NCBI GenBank assembly: GCA_903918755.1
Contig: CAIXFN010000018.1
Span: forward strand, 1-64,000
DNA from: an uncultured Pedosphaera sp.
GTDB lineage: Bacteria > Verrucomicrobiota > Verrucomicrobiia > Limisphaerales > Pedosphaeraceae
Direction of reading: 5' to 3'
DNA: 64,000 nt
Of the stretch, positions 28,038 to 35,590 are shown in pieces. The notes beneath the pieces were generated by a model. That model was given only the letters and a program-made list of their open reading frames with translations, made no database searches and was not told the origin of the DNA. How positions within the stretch are numbered: the first letter of the stretch is position 1; the number at the start of each line of letters is the position of its first letter. Both the position numbers and the translations under genes were made by a program.

Positions 28038-29166
28038 ACGCATCCTGATTCGCGGCGTCAACTGGCTGGGGGACGCGGTCATGACCACGCCTGCGTTGCA
28101 GCGGCTGCGCGCCGCCCGGCCGACGGCCCACTTGACCCTGTTGACGCACGAAAAACTCCGGGACCTCTGGGCCGGCCAGCCGGTGGTGGATGCGGTCATG
28201 ACCTTCCAGGGGAAGGAAAGCGCGTGGCAGGTGGGGCGCCGGCTGCGAAGGGAAGGTTTTGACCGGGGCTTGATCTTGCCCAATTCACCGCGGTCCGCCC
28301 TGGAAATGTGGTTCGCGGGAATTCCCCGGCGGACCGGCTACGGGGGAGGCTGGCGGAATTGGCTGCTGACCCAGCGGGTGCTGCGGCGGCAGGAAGCGCT
28401 CGCGATGCATAAGCGGTCGGACCGGGAGATCACGCGACTGGTCAAAGAAAATAAACCTCCACCAGCCCCGCCACCAGCGGCGGCGCACCATACATACCAA
28501 TATTTGCATTTGGTGGCGGCGCTGGGCGCATCGGCCGAGCCCCTGCCCCCCGCGCTCCGGGTAACCCCGGCCGACCGGGAGCGGTTCCTGAGCCGGCAGC
28601 AACTGCCCGGACCTCCCGGTCCGGGGGAACGCTGGATCGGGCTGAACGCCGGGGCGGCGTATGGCCCGGCCAAATGCTGGCCGGCGGAACGATTTGCCGC
28701 GGCGGCCATCGAGGTGCAACGGCGGACGCGGTGCCGGTGGCTGGTTTTTGGCATCCCCCAGCCGGGTGATCCCAGTGCGCAAATCGCCGCGGCGGTGCAG
28801 CGGGAGGCGGAGGCGAATTTTGGCCCCGCACCGGCGGGAACGGCCCCGTGGGTGGTGAACCTGGTGGGGGCTTCCACCTTGGGGGAACTGTGCGCGGGAT
28901 TGAATCTTTGCCAGGTTTTGCTCACGAACGATTCGGGCCCCATGCATGTAGCGGCCGCCGTGGGCACCCCGGTGGTGGTGCCGTTTGGCAGCACATCACC
29001 GGAGTTGACTGGTCCCGGGTTACCGGGCGATCCGCGGCATCATTGTCTGCGCTCCCCCACCCCGTGTGCCCCCTGTTTCCGGCGTTCCTGCCCGGTGGAC
29101 TTCCGGTGCATGACGGGAATATCAGTAGCCCGGGTGGTCGAAGCCGTGCTGCAAGCAGCCGGGTGA
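28018..29166 (+). CDS. waaF: Lipopolysaccharide heptosyltransferase II
   Basis: A 382-residue GT9-family glycosyltransferase adding the second L-glycero-D-manno-heptose to the LPS inner core. N-terminal ILIRGVNWLGDAVMTTPAL is the family acceptor-site signature. LPNSPRSALEMWFAGIPRRTGY and the C-terminal TNDSGPMHVAAAVGTPVVV (nucleotide-sugar site) follow; the last part has CAPCFRRSCP, where waaF products commonly have clustered Cys. A proline/alanine-rich insertion sits at about 145-157. It overlaps the end of the acyltransferase gene. ATG 28018 fits the alignment of the N-terminal motif. Confidence 0.9.
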   Translation: MGAPRPERILIRGVNWLGDAVMTTPALQRLRAARPTAHLTLLTHEKLRDLWAGQPVVDAVMTFQGKESAWQVGRRLRREGFDRGLILPNSPRSALEMWFAGIPRRTGYGGGWRNWLLTQRVLRRQEALAMHKRSDREITRLVKENKPPPAPPPAAAHHTYQYLHLVAALGASAEPLPPALRVTPADRERFLSRQQLPGPPGPGERWIGLNAGAAYGPAKCWPAERFAAAAIEVQRRTRCRWLVFGIPQPGDPSAQIAAAVQREAEANFGPAPAGTAPWVVNLVGASTLGELCAGLNLCQVLLTNDSGPMHVAAAVGTPVVVPFGSTSPELTGPGLPGDPRHHCLRSPTPCAPCFRRSCPVDFRCMTGISVARVVEAVLQAAG

Positions 29167-29170
29167 AGGG

Positions 29171-29251
29171 GGAGGAAGTATGAGCGCGAAAAATCCTCAC
29201 TGGCCAATCCGTGCCGGGTGCGGAATACTGCCAGCGTGCAGATTACAGTGA
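29171..29251 (+). promoter_or_regulatory. Possible leader peptide with strong ribosome binding site
   Basis: GGGGGAGGAAG just before ATG 29180 is among the strongest Shine-Dalgarno matches seen here, yet that ATG opens a frame of only about 23 codons ending at TGA near 29249-29251. It overlaps the start of the serine acetyltransferase gene in another frame. It could be a regulatory leader or a translational coupler, or a sequencing frameshift could hide the true start. Confidence 0.35.
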
Positions 29252-30156
29252 CCCAATTGACCGATCAGCTGGTGGCTTCGTACGCCCGGGTGGGCGGGAT
29301 TAACCATTTGGACGGGAAGAATCTGCCCTCCAAGCGATCCACCGGACTAATCACCCTGGATTTATTGCGCCTCCTCTTCCCCGGATTCTTCGATGACCAC
29401 CTGGTGCATTCTTCGGAGATCAAACTGGAGACGGCGGTCCTCATGGATTCGGTTTTGGAAAGCCTCGAGAATGAGCTGTACAAGAGCCTGGAATACCGGC
29501 CGACGGAGAGTCCGCCCAAGCGGGACTGGCGCCCGCTGGCGCACGAATTGACGCTGGAATTCCTAGGCCAATTACCACGAATACGGGATTTGTTGCAAAC
29601 CGACACGGAAGCGGCGTTCAACGGCGACCCGGCGGCGCTGAGCCGCGAGGAGATCATCGTGGCCTATCCGTTTATTGAAACGATCGCGGTGCAACGCATG
29701 GCCCATGAGTTGTATAAAAGAAAGGTCGCCCTGCTCCCCCGGATCATGACCGAATGGGCGCATGGGCGAACGGGGATCGACCTGCATCCGGGCGCGGTGA
29801 TCGGCTCCCATTTTTTCATCGACCACGGCACGGGCACGGTGGTGGGCGAAACCGCCACGATCGGCAACCACGTCAAAATGTACCAAGGGGTGGGTTTGGT
29901 GGCGCGCTCCCTCTCCGGAGGTCAATCCCTGGCGGGCCAAAAGCGGCACCCGACCATTGAGGATCACGTCACCATTTATGCAAACGCGACCATTGTGGGC
30001 GGCGAAACGGTGATCGGGGCGGGGAGCACCATCGGAGCCAACGTTTTCCTGCTGAAAAGTGTGCCGCCGAACTCCCTGGTGCTGCAGGATGACGTCAAAG
30101 TCAAGGTCATCAAGAAAGGCGAGCGGGAATTGGAAAGCATTGATTTCCAGATTTGA
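29218..30156 (+). CDS. cysE: Serine O-acetyltransferase
   Basis: A 312-residue cytoplasmic enzyme making O-acetylserine for cysteine synthesis. The N-terminal helical domain runs to about residue 170. The left-handed parallel beta-helix follows, with GIDLHPGAVIGSHFFIDHGTGTV, VVGETATIGNHVKMYQGV and the hexapeptide repeats VTIYANATIVGGETVIGAGSTIGANVFL. The catalytic Asp/His pair of this family lies in the FIDHGTG stretch. The length fits the longer EpsC/plant-like SAT group. There is no ATG at the right place: GTG 29218 and GTG 29236 are the possible starts. The tail (KVKVIKKGERELESIDFQI) is long and does not look like the usual cysteine-synthase-binding end. Confidence 0.9.
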   Translation: MRNTASVQITVTQLTDQLVASYARVGGINHLDGKNLPSKRSTGLITLDLLRLLFPGFFDDHLVHSSEIKLETAVLMDSVLESLENELYKSLEYRPTESPPKRDWRPLAHELTLEFLGQLPRIRDLLQTDTEAAFNGDPAALSREEIIVAYPFIETIAVQRMAHELYKRKVALLPRIMTEWAHGRTGIDLHPGAVIGSHFFIDHGTGTVVGETATIGNHVKMYQGVGLVARSLSGGQSLAGQKRHPTIEDHVTIYANATIVGGETVIGAGSTIGANVFLLKSVPPNSLVLQDDVKVKVIKKGERELESIDFQI

Positions 30157-30497
30157 TCCGGCGGGATCCCTCCGGTTACGCGATCGGGCAACCAACGACA
30201 ATTGAAGTAGGGTCCCATAAAAAGTTTGCGGTGGGGGATTGCCAAATCCGGGAGTCATGGCATCTTGGGGAGAGCCTCAGGACACGAACGGTTGGCTTTC
30301 GGCGTCTGGTCGTGAAGCCCCGGGCGACGGATATCGGGAACCTTTCGAAGCGTTGGAACGTCTCAAGGGAGAGGTTGAATGGCTGGCGGGTGGAAATGGG
30401 CAAACTGGGCTATCAGCGGGCGGAGCGGCGGAATGGGTTGGCTGGGGTGATTTTAAATTACATGAAATATCAGTTTAAGAGTCGGGTGGGTCTTGTA
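30157..30497. other. Intergenic region, no clear gene
   Basis: About 340 bases after the serine acetyltransferase. An open frame continues across the region on the plus strand, but its composition looks non-coding and no family is recognisable. No tRNA, terminator or repeat was seen. Confidence 0.4.
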
Positions 30498-30707
30498 ATG
30501 CTGACCCCACATGAGCGGTTGGCAAAGTTGACCCAACTCTGGCTGGGCAGCTTCCTGATCGGCACGTATGATTCCCTGAACGGGGCGGTGCTGGCCGTGA
30601 AGAACGGGAAGACCGGCTGCGGGGCGCTGGACAAATTGCCGGTGGAGGAACGTCCGGCGGCGTTGACCGATTGGCAAACCCTGTCGGCCGAGCACAAGGT
30701 TCATTAA
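30498..30707 (+). CDS. Small hypothetical protein
   Basis: A possible 69-residue protein starting MLTPHERLAKLTQLW, with a middle AVLAVKNGKTGCGALDKLP and an acidic end. Third codon positions are strongly G/C as in neighbouring real genes, which supports coding. It has no signal peptide or membrane segment and no family that I recognise. Its stop lies six bases before the stop of the convergent amidohydrolase gene. It could be a truncated remnant of a longer protein, because the frame stays open upstream. Confidence 0.45.
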   Translation: MLTPHERLAKLTQLWLGSFLIGTYDSLNGAVLAVKNGKTGCGALDKLPVEERPAALTDWQTLSAEHKVH

Positions 30708-30713
30708 TCCCGC

Positions 30714-32402
30714 TTAACGGTCCGGATTCTCCGAGGGCCAACCGGGCCCGCGCAAAACTTTTCCCGGCAAAGCTCCCGTCAATTCGCCCGCCGCAATGAC
30801 CGCCACGCCGTTGACGAAAACGTAGTCCATTCCCCGGGCCAACTGGTTGGGTTGCTCGAACGTGGCCAGATCCCGGATGGTGGCGGGATCAAACACCACC
30901 ACATCGGCCCACAATCCCACTTTTAACACACCACGGTCCGCAAGGCGCAGGCGTTGGGCGGGCAAGGCGGAGAATTTCCGGATGGCATCGGGCAAGGTGA
31001 GAACCTGGTCCTCGCGGACAAATTTGCGGAGAATGCGGGGAAAAGTGCCATAGGCGCGGGGATGGGGATGATCCTTGGCCAGCGGCCCCACGGGCGCGGT
31101 TCCTTCGGAATCATTGTCAATCGCCACCCAGGGTTGTTGCAACGCCAGCAGGATGTCGGCCTCGGACATGCCAAAAGTCGCCACGGACGTGAAGGCGCGA
31201 TCCGCGATCAAAAAATCGAACAGGGTATCCAACGGATCCTTGCCCCATGAGTTCGCGACGTCCGCGAGGGTTTTACCCTGCCAGATCCGCAGCGCGGGAT
31301 TCTGCACCACGCCGATCAGGATGGACTCGGGCCCCGGGATGCTGTGCCATTCATTATCCCAATCGCTGGCGGCGGCCGACAATTCCGCCCGTAAGCGTGT
31401 GCGAACGGCGGGATCCTGCAAGCGCTCGAGCAACCGGGCGTCGCCACCGGCATGCGCCCACGGAGGGATATAGGCGGAAAGGCCGTTGAACCAGGCCGGG
31501 TAGGCGTAAGTATCGGCGCCAATGTCGAGACCGCGGGAGCGCGCCGCATTGATGCTGGCGATCACTTCCGGCATGCGCCCCCAATTCTGCCGACCGGCGG
31601 TCTTGAGATGCCAGATCTCCACCGCGGTTTTGGCTTCGGTGGCAATCCGGAACACTTCGGCGAGGGCGGTCATGATGCCATCACTTTCACTGCGCATGTG
31701 AGTGGCATAGATGCCGCCGAGACGCGCCGACTCCGCGGCCAAGGCGATCAATTCCTCCGTTTTGGCATACGGTGCGGGGGCATACTGGAGGGAACTGGAA
31801 ACGCCGACGGCGCCATCGGCCATGGCCGCGCGCACCAGCGCCTTCATCGTTTCCAATTGCGCGGGAGTGGGTGGGACATCCTCCTCACCCAGCACCATTC
31901 GCCGTACCTGGGTGGCGCCGACGAAGCTGGCGAGGTTGATGCCCATGCCCTGCCGTTCCAGGCGGGCGAAGTATTCCCGAAAAGTCCGCCAATCCGGGGT
32001 GAGGGAATAATGCGCGTAGTTGTCCTTATCCAACTTGACGAGCGTATCATTCAAGGGAGCCACGGAACTGCCTTCCCCGGTTATTTCCGTGGTGATGCCT
32101 TGAAAAATCTTTGAGGGCAGGCGTGGTTCGACCAGGATGGACAACTCGGACTGGCCCAACATGTCGATGAATCCCGGGGCGACCACCCGGCCGGCCGCTG
32201 CGACTGTCTGGCGGCGCGGAGCACCCGTCAACTCCCCAATGGCGGCGATGCGGCCGGCCCGAATCCCGACATCGGCGGCGTACCAGGGGGAACCGGTGCC
32301 GTCAATGATGTGGCCGCCGGTGATGACGGTGTCAAAGGGTTCGGTGGCCCCGAGCCGATCAGTGGCTCCAGCGAAGAAAAGGAGGAGTGCGAGCAGCTTC
32401 AT
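30714..32402 (-). CDS. N-acyl-D-amino-acid deacylase-like amidohydrolase with altered metal site
   Basis: A 562-residue secreted protein of the D-aminoacylase branch of the amidohydrolase superfamily, with a signal peptide (MKLLALLLFFAGATDRLGA). The N-terminal GGHIIDGTGSPWYAADVGIR and C-terminal LADRGVLKVGLWADVVVFDP parts of the composite beta-sandwich are clear. The barrel retains YATHMRSES (His235) and IWHLKTAGRQ (His265), which bind metal in D-aminoacylase. The usual HxH of the first strand is absent: residues 77-86 read GFIDMLGQSE. The Cys-containing loop is GEGSS. It may therefore have a different metal content or substrate. Start uncertain: ATG 32459 has a better GGAG site and adds 19 residues; ATG 32402 gives the cleaner signal. 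Confidence 0.82.
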   Translation of the reverse strand: MKLLALLLFFAGATDRLGATEPFDTVITGGHIIDGTGSPWYAADVGIRAGRIAAIGELTGAPRRQTVAAAGRVVAPGFIDMLGQSELSILVEPRLPSKIFQGITTEITGEGSSVAPLNDTLVKLDKDNYAHYSLTPDWRTFREYFARLERQGMGINLASFVGATQVRRMVLGEEDVPPTPAQLETMKALVRAAMADGAVGVSSSLQYAPAPYAKTEELIALAAESARLGGIYATHMRSESDGIMTALAEVFRIATEAKTAVEIWHLKTAGRQNWGRMPEVIASINAARSRGLDIGADTYAYPAWFNGLSAYIPPWAHAGGDARLLERLQDPAVRTRLRAELSAAASDWDNEWHSIPGPESILIGVVQNPALRIWQGKTLADVANSWGKDPLDTLFDFLIADRAFTSVATFGMSEADILLALQQPWVAIDNDSEGTAPVGPLAKDHPHPRAYGTFPRILRKFVREDQVLTLPDAIRKFSALPAQRLRLADRGVLKVGLWADVVVFDPATIRDLATFEQPNQLARGMDYVFVNGVAVIAAGELTGALPGKVLRGPGWPSENPDR

Positions 32403-32569
32403 GCCGGGGAGAAACCATCCGGCAAGCCGCCGGGCTTGTCCAGTGAATCCATTTTCCATTCCCCTCCCCTGCCCCGCCAGCGCAGGATCCCCCAAAAACT
32501 TGTGGGCTGGCGGTAAACCGGTCCAAACTTTGAGTTTCCCGACCAACCCCATTTTGCTATCCTGAAGCC

Positions 32570-33940
32570 ATGCGAAGCCCAGTCGCCCTGATCCCAGTTT
32601 CCCTTGCCGCCTGGTTTCTTTACCCAGGTCCACTGGCGGCGGAGGATGGAGACATCACCTTTAATCGCCAGATCGCGCCGATCATTTATCAAAACTGCGC
32701 GCCCTGCCATCGTCCGGGAGAGGCCGCGCCCTTTCCCCTGTTGTCCTATGAAAATGTCGCCAAAAAAGGAAAGGCGATCGTGAAAGTAACCGCGGCGCGT
32801 TTCATGCCGCCCTGGAAGCCGGAGGCGGCGTCCTTTGCGTATCGCGATGAGCGGCGCCTCAAGGAAGCGGACATTGCCCTGATCCAGAAATGGGTGTCGG
32901 CCGGGATGCCGGAAGGCGCGGCGGCGGACAAGCCGCAGGCACCGCAATTTCCGTCGGGCTGGCGTCTGGGGGAGCCCGACCTCGTCGTGGAGATGCCGGC
33001 GGCCTACCATGTGCCGGCCGGGGGCCCGGATATTTACCGGAACCTTGCCGTCCCGCTCGGATTGGGGGAGGAGAAGTGGCTGACGGCGATCGATATGCGA
33101 CCTTCGGCCCGATCGGTGGTGCATCATGTGCTTTATTTCGCGGATCCGTCCGGTCATGCGCATGAACGGAACAAGGCCGGGGAGGAGCCCGGATTCAGCG
33201 GGATGCGTCCGGGGGGCGCGGCGGTGCCGCTCGGCGGTTGGGCGGTGGGAGCGCAGCCGCATTTTTTCCCCGAGGGCCTGGCGTTGCGAGTACCCAAAGG
33301 AGCGGATCTGGTGATCCAGTATCATTTCCACCCGAGCGGCAAACCGGAGGCCGAGAAATCGCTCATCGGCCTGTATTTTGCGAAGGAGGCGCCCAAGCGC
33401 ACCTTAACCCGCATCCAGATGCCGCCCGATTATGCGCTGTTTTCGGGTCTCAACATTCCAGCCGGGGAAAAGGATTTTGTGATCCGGGACAGCTACACCC
33501 TGCCTCGTGACATTGAAGCGGTGGGGGTGGGAGCGCATGCGCATTATCTGGCGCGGGTGATGAAGATGACGGCGACCTTTCCGGGGGGCGACGTGAAAAC
33601 TTTGCTGAACATCCAGGACTGGGACTTCGCGTGGCAGGATCGCTACTTTTTTCAGGAATTCCAAAAGCTGCCCCAAGGCACCCGGCTGGACGTGGAAATC
33701 CACTGGGACAACTCCGCCACCAATCCGCGGAATCCTTCGAATCCGCCCATCCCGGTGGAATGGGGGGAGCAGACGAAGGATGAAATGGGGAGCATCAGCC
33801 TGATGGCGGTGCCGGGGAGCGAGGCGGACCTGCGCCCACTCCAAACCAGCCTCACCCGGCGACGTAATGACCTCGCCCGGGAAAAAATGCAGACCGACCC
33901 CGACCTGGCGCGCAAAGTGGCGCGACTGCTGGCGCAATAA
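32570..33940 (+). CDS. Secreted haem c protein with copper monooxygenase-like domain
   Basis: A 456-residue exported protein (signal to about residue 24). A short cytochrome-c-like domain carries one haem motif CAPCH (Cys43, Cys46, His47) and a RFMPPWKP segment with a possible Met ligand. From about residue 140 the protein resembles the C-terminal half of copper type II ascorbate-dependent monooxygenases (PHM/DBH type), with candidate copper ligands in SVVHHVLYF, IQYHFHPSG and GVGAHAHYL. The combination suggests haem-to-copper electron transfer, so it may be a periplasmic hydroxylase that does not need ascorbate. It diverges from the amidohydrolase gene. The substrate is unknown. Confidence 0.78.
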   Translation: MRSPVALIPVSLAAWFLYPGPLAAEDGDITFNRQIAPIIYQNCAPCHRPGEAAPFPLLSYENVAKKGKAIVKVTAARFMPPWKPEAASFAYRDERRLKEADIALIQKWVSAGMPEGAAADKPQAPQFPSGWRLGEPDLVVEMPAAYHVPAGGPDIYRNLAVPLGLGEEKWLTAIDMRPSARSVVHHVLYFADPSGHAHERNKAGEEPGFSGMRPGGAAVPLGGWAVGAQPHFFPEGLALRVPKGADLVIQYHFHPSGKPEAEKSLIGLYFAKEAPKRTLTRIQMPPDYALFSGLNIPAGEKDFVIRDSYTLPRDIEAVGVGAHAHYLARVMKMTATFPGGDVKTLLNIQDWDFAWQDRYFFQEFQKLPQGTRLDVEIHWDNSATNPRNPSNPPIPVEWGEQTKDEMGSISLMAVPGSEADLRPLQTSLTRRRNDLAREKMQTDPDLARKVARLLAQ

Positions 33941-33984
33941 ATCCGCGCTTCCGTCCCGGGGTAATTCCATGGTTCGATGGCGGG

Positions 33985-35586
33985 GTGGCGCGCGGAGTCA
34001 TTTTTGAAGACGAACACCTGCTGGTGATGAACAAACCGGCGGGAATGAACACCCATGCCCCGGACCCGCACGCCGGGGAGGGATTGCATGAATGGTTGAA
34101 GCACCGCGAACCGCGGTGGGCGGATCTCGCAATTCTGCACCGGCTCGACAAGGGCACTTCGGGGGTGCTGGTGTTTGGCAAAACCCCCGTGGCCAATCGT
34201 TCCCTCGGGGAACAATTCACCGCCCACACCATCCGGAAAAAATATCATTTGCTCACGGACCGCGTGGTACCGTCGGGCCGGATCCACACGGTATCCGCCC
34301 TGGTGCGCGCGGGAGAGAAATACCTGAACCGGCCGCTCCACGCGGGGGCGGAGCGGGCGGAGACGGGATTCAAGTCCCTCGGGCCATGGGAGGGCCGCGT
34401 ATTGGTGGAGGCCGAACCGGTGACCGGACGCACGCACCAAATTCGCGTGCATGCGGCGGCAGAAGGCTTCCCAATCGTGGGGGACATCCTGTATGGCGGC
34501 ACGCCGGCGCCGCGGATTTTCCTGCACGCGCTGGAATTGCGCCTGCGGCATCCCGCCACCCACGAGGAAATCGCTTTCACGGCCCCGGCTGATTTCAACG
34601 CCGACCCGCGGCTGGCGCTCCGGGAAATGCTCGTTGAGCCGGGCATGACCGGTGGCGAAACCACCGCTTACCGGCTGGTTCATGGCGCGGCCGACGGCCG
34701 GCCGGGCTGGTACGTGGATCGGCTGGGGGATTATCTGCTTTCCCAGGGCGGGGAGCCGCTGGCACCGCGCCAGCGCGCCGACCTGGCCCGGCTCATGAAT
34801 CACTGCCAGGCGCGGGGAGCGTACCACAAGCTCTTGCACCGGCAACCGGGCCGCAGCGGACCGCAGCTCGCCTCGCCGGAGTTCGTGCTGGGAGAAGCGG
34901 CGCCGGACACTTTTGCGATTTGGGAAAACGGTGTCCGCTATGAATTGAGCTTCAAGGAGGGTTATTCCGTGGGGCTGTTCCTGGATCAGCGGGATAACCG
35001 CCGGCGTTTCCTGACGAATCATGTGGCCGCCCGGTTTCCGCCGTTTCCCGGCGGGATGGCCGGGCGGGAAGTCCTGAACACGTTTGCCTATACCTGTGGT
35101 TTTTCGGTGACCGCGGCCAAAGCGGGCGCGCGCGTCACGAGCCTGGATCTCTCCCGGAAATACCTCGACTGGGGGACGCGCAATTTCGCGTTGAACGGGC
35201 TGGATGCAGGAGCGCACGAGTTCATCCATGGCGATGTCTTCGAGTGGCTGCGACGGCTGGGTAAGAAGGGGCGGCAATTCCAGGCAATCGTCCTGGATCC
35301 GCCCACCTTCTCGCATTCGAAGGAACATGGGGCGTTTCAAGCGGAGAAGGATTATGGCCAACTGGCGCTGGCCGCCCTGCCCTTGCTGGCGCCCGGGGGT
35401 GTTTTACTGGCTTCCACCAATGCGGCCCGGTTGGAGCCGACCAAATTTCTGGCGTCCCTCCAAAGCGCGATCCAAACCTCCCGCCGCCGCATCCTGCAGC
35501 AGCATTACGTGCCGCAGCCGCCGGATTTTCCGGTGCATCGGGAGGAGCCGGCGTATCTGAAGACCGTGTGGCTCAGGGTGAGCTGA
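33985..35586 (+). CDS. Fusion of RluA-type pseudouridine synthase and SAM-dependent methyltransferase
   Basis: A 533-residue fusion of two RNA-modifying enzymes. Residues about 1-210 are an RluA-family pseudouridine synthase with FEDEHLLVMNKPAGM, the catalytic HRLDKGTSGVLVF (Asp55) and GRTHQIRVHA. Residues about 215-533 resemble the class I methyltransferase of the RlmI/RlmK type: LVHGAADGRPGWYVDRLG, GYSVGLFLDQRDNRR, NTFAYTCGFSVTAAKAG (SAM site), VTSLDLS, and the active-site LDPPTFS. The target is probably rRNA. The start is GTG 33985; no in-frame ATG precedes the first conserved strand. It is convergent with the next gene, with four bases between the stops. Confidence 0.88.
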   Translation: MARGVIFEDEHLLVMNKPAGMNTHAPDPHAGEGLHEWLKHREPRWADLAILHRLDKGTSGVLVFGKTPVANRSLGEQFTAHTIRKKYHLLTDRVVPSGRIHTVSALVRAGEKYLNRPLHAGAERAETGFKSLGPWEGRVLVEAEPVTGRTHQIRVHAAAEGFPIVGDILYGGTPAPRIFLHALELRLRHPATHEEIAFTAPADFNADPRLALREMLVEPGMTGGETTAYRLVHGAADGRPGWYVDRLGDYLLSQGGEPLAPRQRADLARLMNHCQARGAYHKLLHRQPGRSGPQLASPEFVLGEAAPDTFAIWENGVRYELSFKEGYSVGLFLDQRDNRRRFLTNHVAARFPPFPGGMAGREVLNTFAYTCGFSVTAAKAGARVTSLDLSRKYLDWGTRNFALNGLDAGAHEFIHGDVFEWLRRLGKKGRQFQAIVLDPPTFSHSKEHGAFQAEKDYGQLALAALPLLAPGGVLLASTNAARLEPTKFLASLQSAIQTSRRRILQQHYVPQPPDFPVHREEPAYLKTVWLRVS

Positions 35587-35590
35587 ACGC

